A stretch of DNA of 64,000 bases from G965267605 sp965267605 (GCA_965267605.1 OZ254088.1:2170001-2234000); one strand, 5' to 3'; shown: positions 8,121 to 16,913, numbered from the stretch's first letter. The notes: a model not told the origin generated them from the sequence alone. A program made the numbers and translations.

Positions 8121-9647
8121 TTACTGAAAACTGAATCGATCAACTTTAAGTACTTCTCCCTTTTGGTTAATTGCTCTTACCAGGTACATTCCTTTGGTTA
8201 GTTCATTCTTCTCGAACTGTACCTTGTTGTTATAAGCTCTCTCAGATCTTACCAGCTTACCGGTCATGTCAAATACATGCACCATGTCCAGCGTTTCATC
8301 TCCATCCCATTTCACGTTAACGAAGTGGATAGCAGGATTTGGATAGACCGTCATATCTCCTTTAGAAACGATTGGAAGCACAATAGGATCAACAGGTGTT
8401 GGATCAGCCTCTTCATCTGCTGGAGCTTCGGGTTCATCGTTCACATCAACAATCTCGATCTCTACCCTTCGGCTAACAATGTGAATGGCTTGTAGATCGC
8501 CTGTTAGCTTACAAGGCTTCAAAGGCTTTATAGGTTCATCCACAATAAGTTCAACTTCCTCGTCTTCGATCTCCGTAACGATCTCGCTGGTGAGTTCATC
8601 GATAATGTTTACAACTGGCTCATCCACGTGCTCTTCGATTGCCTCCAATCCTTCAACCTCTCCCCAAAGAATGGTTTGCTCTTCAGGTGTTTCCGTAAAC
8701 TTCACATCAATTTCTCCATCAACGATCGTCTCATCAATCTTCGTTACTTCAACCGGAACCTTCGGTTCAACCTTCTTACACTTACACCTTACATTAGGTT
8801 TCCCTGTAACAGTGGAAATATCGTTTACAATGGTTACCGGGTTGTGGGTTTCAGGAACATCAACAATGATGTTGCCCGTATTTCCCGCAACTACCAGATC
8901 AGAAAACCTACCATCCACAACCTTAACATTGTCAACTTGTGTTTGCACCACCTGAAGACCAGCAATTGGTTGGTCGTTCACAGGGTTGTATGACGGTGCC
9001 ATTCTTCCATTGATAAACACGTTGCCATCTTCGTTGGCCGGATACGGATCTATCAGGTTGATACCATCTATAATGACGTTATCTACAGGTTGTTGGATTG
9101 CCATGGTTTTAGTGATTACCTGCTTATCCATCAATTCTCTTTCAGGACGTTCATTAGCCTCAAGCTTGGTAACATTCTCTGGTTGGAAATTGAAGTTGAT
9201 CTGATCAAACCTTTTGTGGTAAACCACATTTCCATCGCTATCGTAGCATGGACAATTGCAGCATGTCTGAATGCAAGGCCTGGTTTTCTTTTCAGCCGGT
9301 TTATTGACGATCAAATCAACCATGCAATTTGTTCTTTTTACATATTGGTGTTGAACAGGCGTTTTCGTGACCGGTTGCTTGAAATCCCAAATCACCGGTG
9401 GCTCATTCTTCACCTGAACGGTCTCCTCACATTCGAAATGTTCACCCGTGATAGTGGTAACATTAAACGTTCTGGTTTCATACTGCGTTGGATTAACAGT
9501 AGTTACCGGTGCAATCCTTTGCACCTTTTCCTGCTTAACGGGTGCAGGAAGTTTACAGATGATCCTGCATTTGTTCTTGTTCTGCGCGAATGCACCCCCA
9601 AAAACAAGTAACGACATGGGTAACAGAAGTAGAAGTTTCTTCATCAT
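8121..9647 (-). CDS. T9SS-exported protein, Val/Glu/Pro-rich, cysteine-rich N-terminus
   Basis: A 508-residue surface or secreted protein. It has a signal peptide (KKLLLLLPMSLLVFGGAFAQ), then a region with clustered cysteines (CRIICK, CIQTCCNCPCYDSDG), then a long low-complexity stretch rich in Val, Glu, Asp and Pro. It ends in a clear T9SS type A sorting domain (GDMTVYPNPAIHFVNVKWDG, VHVFDMTGKLVRS, LTKGMYLVRAINQKGE). No enzymatic domain is visible. The middle has a very acidic block (TSEIVTEIEDEEVELIVDEP) that may bind divalent cations. Translation may begin at either of the two adjacent Met codons. Function unknown; the export route is inferred from the C-terminal domain. Confidence 0.8.
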   Translation of the reverse strand: MMKKLLLLLPMSLLVFGGAFAQNKNKCRIICKLPAPVKQEKVQRIAPVTTVNPTQYETRTFNVTTITGEHFECEETVQVKNEPPVIWDFKQPVTKTPVQHQYVKRTNCMVDLIVNKPAEKKTRPCIQTCCNCPCYDSDGNVVYHKRFDQINFNFQPENVTKLEANERPERELMDKQVITKTMAIQQPVDNVIIDGINLIDPYPANEDGNVFINGRMAPSYNPVNDQPIAGLQVVQTQVDNVKVVDGRFSDLVVAGNTGNIIVDVPETHNPVTIVNDISTVTGKPNVRCKCKKVEPKVPVEVTKIDETIVDGEIDVKFTETPEEQTILWGEVEGLEAIEEHVDEPVVNIIDELTSEIVTEIEDEEVELIVDEPIKPLKPCKLTGDLQAIHIVSRRVEIEIVDVNDEPEAPADEEADPTPVDPIVLPIVSKGDMTVYPNPAIHFVNVKWDGDETLDMVHVFDMTGKLVRSERAYNNKVQFEKNELTKGMYLVRAINQKGEVLKVDRFSFQ

Positions 9648-9762
9648 ATAATCTTTGGTTCGTCCTTTAGATGCATGAGTAAACCTTTATCCATAAATGT
9701 AGTCTAACCAATTGTCGCATAATCATTAACTTGGCATAAGGCCGCTAGTCAACCTGCTGAAT

Positions 9763-11112
9763 ATGAAATTCTTATCTCGATTTTTACTCGTATCCACGCT
9801 CCTGCTCGGTGCGCAGATTTTCGCACAAAACCTGAAGCCATCCATTGGCATCGGTTCTCTACCTGCAGATACGGACACCATTTGTACCATCCCATTGTAC
9901 ACAGGAAGCTTTTATACAAGCGGTTATCAGAATGGCGATACAGTTCCTGACTTTACGCTATACGACATGAACGGGACACCATGGAATCTTGCAACAGAAC
10001 TTGGTAAAGGAAAACCCATATTGCTCGTTGCAGGGTCTTACACGTGTCCGGTTTTCAGAAACCAGGTGGCCACGATCAACAACATTTATAACAACCTCAG
10101 CTCGCTGGTTACTGTAGTGATCGTGAATGTAGTTGAGGCACATCCAACTGATCCAAGTCCTTACAGCGGAACAGTGTGGATCACCAGCGCTAACCAATCA
10201 GCAGGCATCCTGTTCGCACAACCCACCACCTACGGTGAGCGAAAGGCGGTAGTAGATAGCATGCTCAACGCGATGACCATCAACGCGCCCATACTGATAG
10301 ATGGGCCATGTAATAACTGGTGGCTGAACTATGGTCCTGCGCCCAACAACTCTTACCTGATCGATACTACAGGTATTATCTTCAGTAAGCACGGATGGTT
10401 CCACAAAGCTCCGGATGACATCTACTGCGACATTGATTCCATGCTGAACACCACAACAGGTTATTGCAACACCGCTGGCAACAACGGAACATTTTCTTAC
10501 AGCTTCGATGCGGACACCATAGATTACGGCTGGCCAACATCAACGCTGGAAGTGCATGGAACTATAACTAACCTATCCAGCACCAACAATGTATCCGTGC
10601 ATATCAGAAAACTACAGAAGAACTATCCGATCACATGGGGAACTGCACTGTGTGCTGTGGTTTGTCATTCTCCCAATGAAGACACAACCACAGTCATTAT
10701 CCCTCCATCGGGTACGCAGAAGTTTATCTTCTATTTTTATACAGACTCTATTCCAAGCATTGGGCACTGTCGCATAGGATTCAGAAACAACAATCAGCCC
10801 AGCAATCAATTCGCATTCAACCACTGGGGTCGAACGGATTCAGTACTGGCATCTACGTATTATATGGCACCGGAGCATGTGCAGGTATATCCTAACCCTG
10901 CTGAGAACATGCTGAAAATAGATGGCCTCGATAAATCGGTTTACTACGAATTCCAACTTCACGATATGTCGGGAAGAGTTGTACTGACCGACTACATTGA
11001 TCGAACCGGAGTAATAAGACTAAACCGCTCATTGATAGAAGATGGCATTTACCTTTACAGCCTGCGCGACAACGGCAGGCAGTTGGTTCAAGGTAAATTG
11101 GTTTTAAAGTGA
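9763..11112 (+). CDS. T9SS-exported thioredoxin-fold protein, iodothyronine-deiodinase-like
   Basis: A 449-residue protein with a signal peptide (residues 1-21). A thioredoxin-like domain follows at about 55-210 that resembles the iodothyronine deiodinase/peroxiredoxin group: VPDFTLYDMNGTPWNL, then the redox site GSYTCPVFRNQ (Cys95), then VTVVIVNVVEAHPTDPSPY. In the animal deiodinases the site carries selenocysteine; here it is an ordinary Cys (TGT). The last ~75 residues form a T9SS type A sorting domain (VQVYPNPAENMLKIDGL, FQLHDMSGRVVL, LIEDGIYLYSLRDNG). A secreted redox enzyme is the natural inference, with unknown substrate. The stop overlaps the GTG start of a glycosyltransferase gene as GTGA, indicating coupled expression. 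Confidence 0.8.
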   Translation: MKFLSRFLLVSTLLLGAQIFAQNLKPSIGIGSLPADTDTICTIPLYTGSFYTSGYQNGDTVPDFTLYDMNGTPWNLATELGKGKPILLVAGSYTCPVFRNQVATINNIYNNLSSLVTVVIVNVVEAHPTDPSPYSGTVWITSANQSAGILFAQPTTYGERKAVVDSMLNAMTINAPILIDGPCNNWWLNYGPAPNNSYLIDTTGIIFSKHGWFHKAPDDIYCDIDSMLNTTTGYCNTAGNNGTFSYSFDADTIDYGWPTSTLEVHGTITNLSSTNNVSVHIRKLQKNYPITWGTALCAVVCHSPNEDTTTVIIPPSGTQKFIFYFYTDSIPSIGHCRIGFRNNNQPSNQFAFNHWGRTDSVLASTYYMAPEHVQVYPNPAENMLKIDGLDKSVYYEFQLHDMSGRVVLTDYIDRTGVIRLNRSLIEDGIYLYSLRDNGRQLVQGKLVLK

Positions 11113-12104
11113 CGGAGGAACCCCTCGTAAGTATTCTAATGCCGGTGCGCGATGCCGGTGACTATCTATCTGAATGCCTTATGAGCATTCAAGGGCAGTT
11201 GTATACCCATTGGGAACTATTGGCAGTTGATGATCATTCCAAAGATGGATCAGCTGAGATTCTCCAATCTTTTGCCACGCGTGATGCGCGCATCAAGGTG
11301 TTGGAAAACCCTGGTCATGGTATCGTAGATGCTCTGCTCCATGCATACAGCATATGCAAAGGGACGTTCATCACACGAATGGATGCAGACGATATCATGC
11401 CCGACCACAAAATCTCAGCGCTGCTGGAACTGGCCAACCAGAAGAACGTGGTGGCCACCGGGATGGTGGCTTATTTCTCCAAACAGCCCTTGGGTGATGG
11501 CTTTACCCAATACGCCAACTGGCTCAACAAACTTTCTGATGAGCACACACACTTTGATGAGATCTACAAGGAGTGCGTAGTGGCTTCACCTGCCTGGTTG
11601 ACACATAGATCGGTTATAGAAGCGATTGGTGGCATTGCGATCAAGGATATCTACCCTGAAGACTATGACCTGGTGTTCCGCTGGAGGAAGCATGGATTTC
11701 GGGTTGTGGCCTCAGATCAGCTCGTGCATCTGTGGCGGGATCATGATACCCGCGCATCCAGGAACGACTCTCATTATGCTGACAACGCTTTCCTGGAGTT
11801 AAAACTGAGGCACTTCATGGAAGACGATAATGACCCAAATCAACCATTGATGATATGGGGTGCGGGAACCAAAGGAAAGACTGCTGCGAAATGGTTAACC
11901 GAGCGGAATGTGGCTTTCCACTGGATAACTGACAACGCCAACAAGGTGGGACACACGATACACGGACAGCAACTTGAATCTTCGGCAATCTTAGATACAA
12001 TTGGTCCTTCCCAGCTCATTATTCTGGTAGCTCAACCTGAGGGTCAGCAAGAAATTCAAAAGCGATTGGAAAAAGTTGAAGCGAAGGCCTACTGGTTTTG
12101 CTAG
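11109..12104 (+). CDS. Family 2 glycosyltransferase with C-terminal Rossmann-like domain
   Basis: A 331-residue cytosolic glycosyltransferase. The GT-A fold opens with PLVSILMPVRDAGDYLSECLMSIQGQ. The nucleotide-sugar/metal site is MDADD (near residue 95), and the acceptor-side acidic motif is YPEDYDLVFRW (near 183). After about residue 245 there is a second small domain starting LMIWGAGTKGKTAAKWL, a glycine-rich nucleotide-binding-like loop. The start is GTG at 11109, overlapping the stop of the upstream T9SS cargo gene by four bases; no ATG precedes the catalytic core. Coupling to a cargo gene suggests a role in surface glycan or cargo modification, but the acceptor cannot be told from sequence. 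Confidence 0.85.
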   Translation: MTEEPLVSILMPVRDAGDYLSECLMSIQGQLYTHWELLAVDDHSKDGSAEILQSFATRDARIKVLENPGHGIVDALLHAYSICKGTFITRMDADDIMPDHKISALLELANQKNVVATGMVAYFSKQPLGDGFTQYANWLNKLSDEHTHFDEIYKECVVASPAWLTHRSVIEAIGGIAIKDIYPEDYDLVFRWRKHGFRVVASDQLVHLWRDHDTRASRNDSHYADNAFLELKLRHFMEDDNDPNQPLMIWGAGTKGKTAAKWLTERNVAFHWITDNANKVGHTIHGQQLESSAILDTIGPSQLIILVAQPEGQQEIQKRLEKVEAKAYWFC

Positions 12105-13291
12105 CGTATAACAACCCGCTCCACTCCAACCGATCTCGGCCCGATGATCTTAACCAGATACGTTCCAGCTTCCAGGCCTTCCAGACGAACTTCTGAGGTA
12201 TACCTACCCCGAACGGTTGAGGTATACCTACCCCGAACGGTTGAGGTATAAACCACTTGTCCGGCCAGACTGAAAACTTGTAGCTCACCCTGCTCTAAAC
12301 CACCATCCATCGTTACGTAGAATGAACCATCAGATGGATTAGGGTATACATCAAAGGTTAAAGTCTTCTCTTCAGCGATACCAGTATTACAAGCGCCAGT
12401 TCCGCAATAGGTAATGAGCGGATCCATATACCCAAGGTTTAGATCAATGTTAGGCGCGAATGGAGAATGATCACAAAAATCCAAAGATCCGATCATGGCG
12501 CCAAGGTTGGCTGAAGAATCTGTTACGCAGATGGCTGCTGGCACATTCCCCAGTATGGTGTCCAGATTCAGGAAACTGCTTCCAACAGAAACTGTAGCGG
12601 ATGTGATAAGGAAGTATGCATCCGAAGTGGCTGTGTCTCCATTTGCCCAATCTCCACTGGCAATAATGGATCCACCCGTCAGGTCAAATCTTCCGAGGTT
12701 GTAATAATCATTTACCGTCATTCCACCCGACTGGTCCATGGTATCTGTATTCGCAAAGTTGATGGCTGTAATGTTCCCATCGTTGTTGAAATAGCCAGCA
12801 TTCAGAAATTGGTTCGCATCAATGAAACCGCTACTCGTGTTGTCAAAATCTCCCCTATCGTTCATCAAACTATCGCAATTGATAATCTGTCCGGTGTTGG
12901 TGAAATCGCCATAGGTATAGAGGGATACATCTACGTCAAGCGTACCATTGTTGACGATCGTTCCCAGTCCATTGGTCGCACCGAAAACGCCTACCTTGAT
13001 CGTACCGTCATTCACGATGTGACCTGTACCAGACACCCCTAGTACACGTAGCGGAACATCACCGGTAAGGCTTGCACCAGCTTCCACTACAACTGAACCA
13101 GAAGTGGACGCAAAATCCACATCCAACACCATGGCGTGTTTGATGATAATGCTATCGCTAACCGTTGGAATACAGGTGCAATCCCAGTTCAACGGATTGA
13201 GCACTGAACCACCCGCTTGTGAGGTGATGGTTTGCTGGGAAAACCCAGCGACAGTTAAGAAGGTCAGTAACAGGGAGAGCGCGGTTCTCAT
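12101..13291 (-). CDS. T9SS-exported beta-helix-like protein
   Basis: A 396-residue secreted protein with a signal peptide (RTALSLLLTFLTVAGFSQQ). A passenger of about 270 residues follows, rich in short Asn/Gly/Thr repeats (IVNDGTIKV, IVNNGTLDV, DFTNTGQI, YFNNDGNI). These look like rungs of a right-handed beta-helix or an autotransporter-type stack. A T9SS type A sorting domain closes the protein (FDVYPNPSDGSFYVTMDGG, LQVFSLAGQVVY, LEGLEAGTYLVKII). The sorting domain carries a 16-residue insertion made of two tandem copies of an eight-residue unit, described separately. It overlaps the convergent glycosyltransferase gene by four bases. Confidence 0.8.
   Translation of the reverse strand: MRTALSLLLTFLTVAGFSQQTITSQAGGSVLNPLNWDCTCIPTVSDSIIIKHAMVLDVDFASTSGSVVVEAGASLTGDVPLRVLGVSGTGHIVNDGTIKVGVFGATNGLGTIVNNGTLDVDVSLYTYGDFTNTGQIINCDSLMNDRGDFDNTSSGFIDANQFLNAGYFNNDGNITAINFANTDTMDQSGGMTVNDYYNLGRFDLTGGSIIASGDWANGDTATSDAYFLITSATVSVGSSFLNLDTILGNVPAAICVTDSSANLGAMIGSLDFCDHSPFAPNIDLNLGYMDPLITYCGTGACNTGIAEEKTLTFDVYPNPSDGSFYVTMDGGLEQGELQVFSLAGQVVYTSTVRGRYTSTVRGRYTSEVRLEGLEAGTYLVKIIGPRSVGVERVVIR
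12195..12250 (-). repeat. 24-bp tandem duplication inside a T9SS sorting domain
   Basis: Two exact 24-base copies (12195-12218 and 12219-12242) plus the first eight bases of a third copy. They encode two consecutive TSTVRGRY units in frame. Each copy contains the eight-base palindrome GGTATACC. Removing both copies would leave a normal sorting-domain sequence (QVVYTS joined to EVRLEGL). This points to a recent in-frame expansion, or to a small palindromic element that duplicated. Confidence 0.9.
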
Positions 13292-13295
13292 ATCT

Positions 13296-14147
13296 CTAGT
13301 TTTCTACAATGATCACAAGATACTTGGAAGATTTCCAAAAGGCCTCTGCATCTGAGATCGTTAGCTTATCGCCACCGTTCTCTCCCGACAACTCAAATGA
13401 ACTTGAAGGATGTGAAGTAACGATCTTCGCCTTCTTCACATTCAAAGCAATCTCCTTTACCTCACGGATATCAACTTTGGTAAAGTACTTCTCATTGAAA
13501 TCATCTTTCAGTTTCTCGATCTTACCAATGCCGATAAATCCACCTTCCTTGGTGATCACTCCATTTTCCTTCAACTCCTTTGAAGTACCATAGCAGTAAT
13601 ACCCTGTGTTCAACTCAGTGGTTGCCTCGCTCAACTCTCCTACCCTTTCATTGTATTCCTCAAAAAGAACAGCAATCTGCTCGTTGGTATTGGACAGCTC
13701 AATCTGAAGTGCTGCAATCTGCGCTTCCTTCTCCTGAATTTGAACGGTTAGGTTTTGCACAAACTCTTCCAGTTCTGCTACACGTGCATTGCTTGTTTTC
13801 AACTTGCTTCTTAGAGCACCAATGGTGCGCTTGTTGCGCTCGATGAGTTCATTGATCATAGCAATATCCTGCAGGATACGCTCTTTCTCATTTTGCTCAA
13901 ACTCCGGATTACCCGCATTGATCGTTAGCAATTTCTCCTTTTCCTTGATCGTGTTCAGGTTCTCCTGAATATCATTGAACGCCTCAACAAAGGCTCCAAT
14001 CGTTGAATCTGATTCAGAACTCTGACCAGACATTTGTTGCTTCAACATTGCGTTCTCTTCGTTGAGTTCCGCAATCTTATTTTCCATCTCAGGATCTGTA
14101 CAGCCGGCAAGCACTATAACCGCTGCCAGATAGAAAAATCGCTTCAT
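13296..14147 (-). CDS. Coiled-coil lipoprotein, unknown function
   Basis: A 283-residue lipoprotein with the lipobox LAGC at the end of a short signal peptide (MKRFFYLAAVIVLAGC). Residues about 20-170 are a long heptad-repeat coiled coil (ENKIAELNEENAMLKQQM, IGALRSKLKTSNARVAELEEFVQNLTVQIQEKEAQIAAL). They are followed by a C-terminal domain of about 100 residues (YCYGTSKELKENGVITKEGGFIGIGKIEKLKDDFNEKYF). Bacteroidota genomes carry many such proteins, sometimes called Cbp1-like, without assigned roles. The start is ATG at 14147; the longer frame to 14216 would put 23 residues before the signal peptide. Confidence 0.8.
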   Translation of the reverse strand: MKRFFYLAAVIVLAGCTDPEMENKIAELNEENAMLKQQMSGQSSESDSTIGAFVEAFNDIQENLNTIKEKEKLLTINAGNPEFEQNEKERILQDIAMINELIERNKRTIGALRSKLKTSNARVAELEEFVQNLTVQIQEKEAQIAALQIELSNTNEQIAVLFEEYNERVGELSEATTELNTGYYCYGTSKELKENGVITKEGGFIGIGKIEKLKDDFNEKYFTKVDIREVKEIALNVKKAKIVTSHPSSSFELSGENGGDKLTISDAEAFWKSSKYLVIIVEN

Positions 14148-14243
14148 CGTTAGATAGTTTGTGTTACGTAAAGATAACAACGGATTAAGCAATTCATTGT
14201 AACGAATTAAAAACATGCGATTAGGAGAGCAACATATCGAACA

Positions 14244-15227
14244 ATGAGATCAATAATCGCACTCTGCACGTTACTCGGGGGAATCACGGCATGGGCGCAG
14301 CAAGATCCGCAGTTCAGCCACAATCAATTCAATCATCAATCTACCAATCCCGCTACGGTAGGGCTCAAAGAAAACACCATCTGTGGTAGTTTGATCTACC
14401 GGAATCAGTGGACAGGTTTTCAGGGCGCACCGCGAACCTTCGTGCTAAACGTTCACGGAAACATCCAGGAACTTCAGGGCGGTTGGGGCCTTAGTGCGCT
14501 TGCCGACCGGCTTGGGCAGGAGATGAACTTCTCCATGAAGGTGAAATACAGCAGACAGTTCTCCTTAAGTGGAGGAACACTTTCTGCGGGTATAGCAGCA
14601 GGAGTCAATCAAAAGAGCCTGGGCACCAAATGGGTAACCACGGGTGTACCTCCTTCACAGGACCCTGGTATTAATACAACCCAGTTATCCGGTGCGAAGG
14701 CGGACGCAGATCTTGGGTTGCACTATACCAGAGGCGACATGTTTGTGGGTATCTCATCCACGAATATTCTTCAAAGCAGTCCATTACCCAACTTCAAAAC
14801 ACAAAGGCATTACTACGTAACGGGTGGGTACACCTTCAAACACATCTGTACCGCATTTGACCTGTCGCCTTCTGTGTTTATTAAGTCAGATGGTGTGGTA
14901 ACACAGGTTGACATTAATGCACTCTTCGAATTTCAAAGCGCATTGTATGCGGGCATCACTTACCGTGTGGAGGATGCCATCGTACCCATTGTTGGTATTC
15001 AGAAACCGATACCCGCAGGGCATTTCCGTTGTGGCGTAGCCTACGGTATTACCACATCAGGATTGGCTAAAGTACAATGGGGTACACCAGAAGTATTTGC
15101 AAGTCTTTGTATTCCTATTGAAGACAACAGACTGAAGTATCCAGATGTCAAGAGACTGGGCAAACGGGCGGAACCATACCTTCCCTACGAAGGTTATCCC
15201 GCACAACCGGAGAAAGAGGAGGAATAA
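14244..15227 (+). CDS. PorP/SprF family type IX secretion outer-membrane protein
   Basis: A 327-residue member of the PorP/SprF family, beta-barrels that assist export or anchoring of T9SS substrates, usually those with type B sorting domains. It shows the family's usual start after the signal peptide: QQDPQFSHNQFNHQSTNPATVGL, then GSLIYRNQWTGFQGAPRTFVLNVHG. Family motifs continue through LSALADRLGQEMNFSMKVKYSRQFSL and LSAGIAAG. The C-terminus has a Pro/Glu-rich tail (PYEGYPAQPEKEEE). No SprB-type adhesin is next to it, unlike the second family member near 49 kb. The product acts in the outer membrane. Confidence 0.9.
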   Translation: MRSIIALCTLLGGITAWAQQDPQFSHNQFNHQSTNPATVGLKENTICGSLIYRNQWTGFQGAPRTFVLNVHGNIQELQGGWGLSALADRLGQEMNFSMKVKYSRQFSLSGGTLSAGIAAGVNQKSLGTKWVTTGVPPSQDPGINTTQLSGAKADADLGLHYTRGDMFVGISSTNILQSSPLPNFKTQRHYYVTGGYTFKHICTAFDLSPSVFIKSDGVVTQVDINALFEFQSALYAGITYRVEDAIVPIVGIQKPIPAGHFRCGVAYGITTSGLAKVQWGTPEVFASLCIPIEDNRLKYPDVKRLGKRAEPYLPYEGYPAQPEKEEE

Positions 15228-15632
15228 CTAGTTCCACCTGTATTTGTTCATCGCCTGGTCATTGAGATCTTCAATCACTTTCTCAATGTTCCGGGCGATC
15301 TCTCCGAATACCTTGTCACGTTGATCGAGCATGTTCTGTGCACGTTCATCACCATAGGCTGCCTTGGCAACAAGGCCAAGTAAGGTGTAGCCATTGTTAT
15401 CCAGCCAACTCAAAGCTCTTTCATCACCTTCAGAAGCGTTGATCAATGCCATCAAATGAGGAAACTTGTTGTCCATCAGCCATCGCCTTGCCGTTTCATC
15501 TCCACGCAGCGCGAAAGAGAAACTTGACAGCTCTCCAAAACCGTTCTTGGCAAGCCAGTCGATGATCTGCGCATTGCCCTTAATGGCCTCAATCCATGCC
15601 AACAATATTTTGGGTGGATATGCTTTATCCAT
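15228..15632 (-). CDS. Conserved hypothetical protein with internal repeats
   Basis: A 134-residue soluble protein with three imperfect repeats of about 33 residues. They share a pattern like GDE-A--WL--N-F--L--L--A, visible at NAQIIDWLAKNGFGEL, DETARRWLMDNKFPHLMAL and DERALSWLDNNGYTLLGL. The units look like helical hairpins. The composition is cytosolic and there is no signal peptide. I have seen similar small proteins in Bacteroidota but know no function. Its stop directly abuts the end of the convergent PorP/SprF gene. Confidence 0.7.
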   Translation of the reverse strand: MDKAYPPKILLAWIEAIKGNAQIIDWLAKNGFGELSSFSFALRGDETARRWLMDNKFPHLMALINASEGDERALSWLDNNGYTLLGLVAKAAYGDERAQNMLDQRDKVFGEIARNIEKVIEDLNDQAMNKYRWN

Positions 15633-15673
15633 GTAATAAAGTTACCTTTTTGATGTTAGGTGATAGAGCCAGA

Positions 15674-16339
15674 ATGATGACCTTATCCTTAAAACGTTCG
15701 TGCGTATTGTTAAGTATACTGGGATTTCTCCTCTCAAGTTGCAATACCAAAACAGAGTTTATCCCCGAGCAGGATGAAACAGTTATCGCTATCCAGCCAT
15801 TGAGCCTGAACGACTATTGGATAGCAGATACACTGAAAAATGCCATTGAATCTTACTACGGTATCAAGACTTACATACTTCCGGGCAAACCCGTACCGAA
15901 CAGTGCGTTTGTTCATATCAAGTCACCGAGATACCGGGCAGACAGTATCATTAAAATCCTTAGAAGAGAGAAACCCGATAGCATTGACTTTATCGTAGGT
16001 ATCACATCCAAAGACATCTCTACCACTAAACGTATGGGCGACCGATCGATCAAGAAGCCGGAGTCTAAATACAAGGATTGGGGCATCTTTGGTCTGGGAT
16101 TCAGACCAGGCCCTACCTGTGTGGTGTCTGCGTTTCGGTTAAAGAAAGGTGCTGGAAAGAAGAAGTTTCGCACAAGGTTGAAGAAGGTGGCATTACATGA
16201 GTTGGGTCATAATTTCGGACTTCCTCATTGCACTTTTGACGAGCATTGCATCATGCGTGATGCGAATGAAACCATCAAAACGATCGACAAGGAAGGTATG
16301 GTCTTATGCACTTCATGCAAAGCTAAAATTGGCATATAG
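15674..16339 (+). CDS. Archaemetzincin-like (M54) zinc protease, lipoprotein
   Basis: A 221-residue lipoprotein (lipobox LSSC in LSILGFLLSSCNTK). Its C-terminal zinc site follows the archaemetzincin pattern: HELGHNFGLPHC, five residues, CIM, 17 residues, CTSC. The first His cluster binds the catalytic zinc and the cysteines form a second structural zinc site in the archaeal enzymes. Upstream (residues ~25-150) is the family's N-terminal region (VIAIQPLSLNDYW, SIDFIVGITSKDIS). The start is ATG at 15674 (or 15677), because longer frames add residues before the signal peptide. Physiological substrates of this family are poorly known. The 5' part of the longer frame overlaps the opposite-strand gene start at 15632. 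Confidence 0.85.
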   Translation: MMTLSLKRSCVLLSILGFLLSSCNTKTEFIPEQDETVIAIQPLSLNDYWIADTLKNAIESYYGIKTYILPGKPVPNSAFVHIKSPRYRADSIIKILRREKPDSIDFIVGITSKDISTTKRMGDRSIKKPESKYKDWGIFGLGFRPGPTCVVSAFRLKKGAGKKKFRTRLKKVALHELGHNFGLPHCTFDEHCIMRDANETIKTIDKEGMVLCTSCKAKIGI

Positions 16340-16412
16340 CTGTTGATAACTCTTGCATACGCATTCCAACCCTTACTGTTTGAGTACCGTTCTTTGAGTA
16401 AGAACCTGACCC

Positions 16413-16913
16413 ATGAACTTTCATAAACTACTCCTCATCCTCATCTTTCTGGGAGGCTTATCATTTCACGGAATGGCACAAGATTACAAGATGGGCATTG
16501 GCCTGAGGGCCGGACTGGCACAGGGATTCACCATTAAGCCAACACTCGGTGATGGCAAAGCAGTGGACGTTATTGTAGATACCCGATGGCGTGGGTGGAT
16601 CATAACAGGCTTGTTTGAGATCCACAAACCCGCATTTGATGTGGAGGGTATGACCTGGTACTATGGTGGTGGAGGTCACATTGGTTTTTGGCGAGGATAT
16701 ACAGGTCACCCGTGGTTCTGGCAGCTCAACCAGGTGAACCGAAGTTATACGGTTATAGGCGTTGACGGAGTCATTGGGCTTGAGTATGACTTCAGGAATC
16801 TTGGAGACATTCCATTTACCGCAAGTCTGGATTACAAGCCCGCGTTTAACATCATCGGTTATACCGGCTTCTGGGCCGATGGAGGAGCGTTATCGATCAG
16901 ATACGTGTTCTAA
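16413..16913 (+). CDS. Small outer-membrane beta-barrel protein
   Basis: A 166-residue protein with a signal peptide (LLLILIFLGGLSFHGMAQ) and a barrel-like body of amphipathic strands with Gly and aromatic residues (MGIGLRAGLAQGFTIK, MTWYYGGGGHIGFWRG, IGLEYDFRNLGDIPFTASLDYKP). It ends in a terminal strand with Phe (ALSIRYVF), the usual outer-membrane insertion signal. Eight strands are likely. Function not recognised. It overlaps the convergent haem-binding protein gene by four bases. Confidence 0.8.
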   Translation: MNFHKLLLILIFLGGLSFHGMAQDYKMGIGLRAGLAQGFTIKPTLGDGKAVDVIVDTRWRGWIITGLFEIHKPAFDVEGMTWYYGGGGHIGFWRGYTGHPWFWQLNQVNRSYTVIGVDGVIGLEYDFRNLGDIPFTASLDYKPAFNIIGYTGFWADGGALSIRYVF

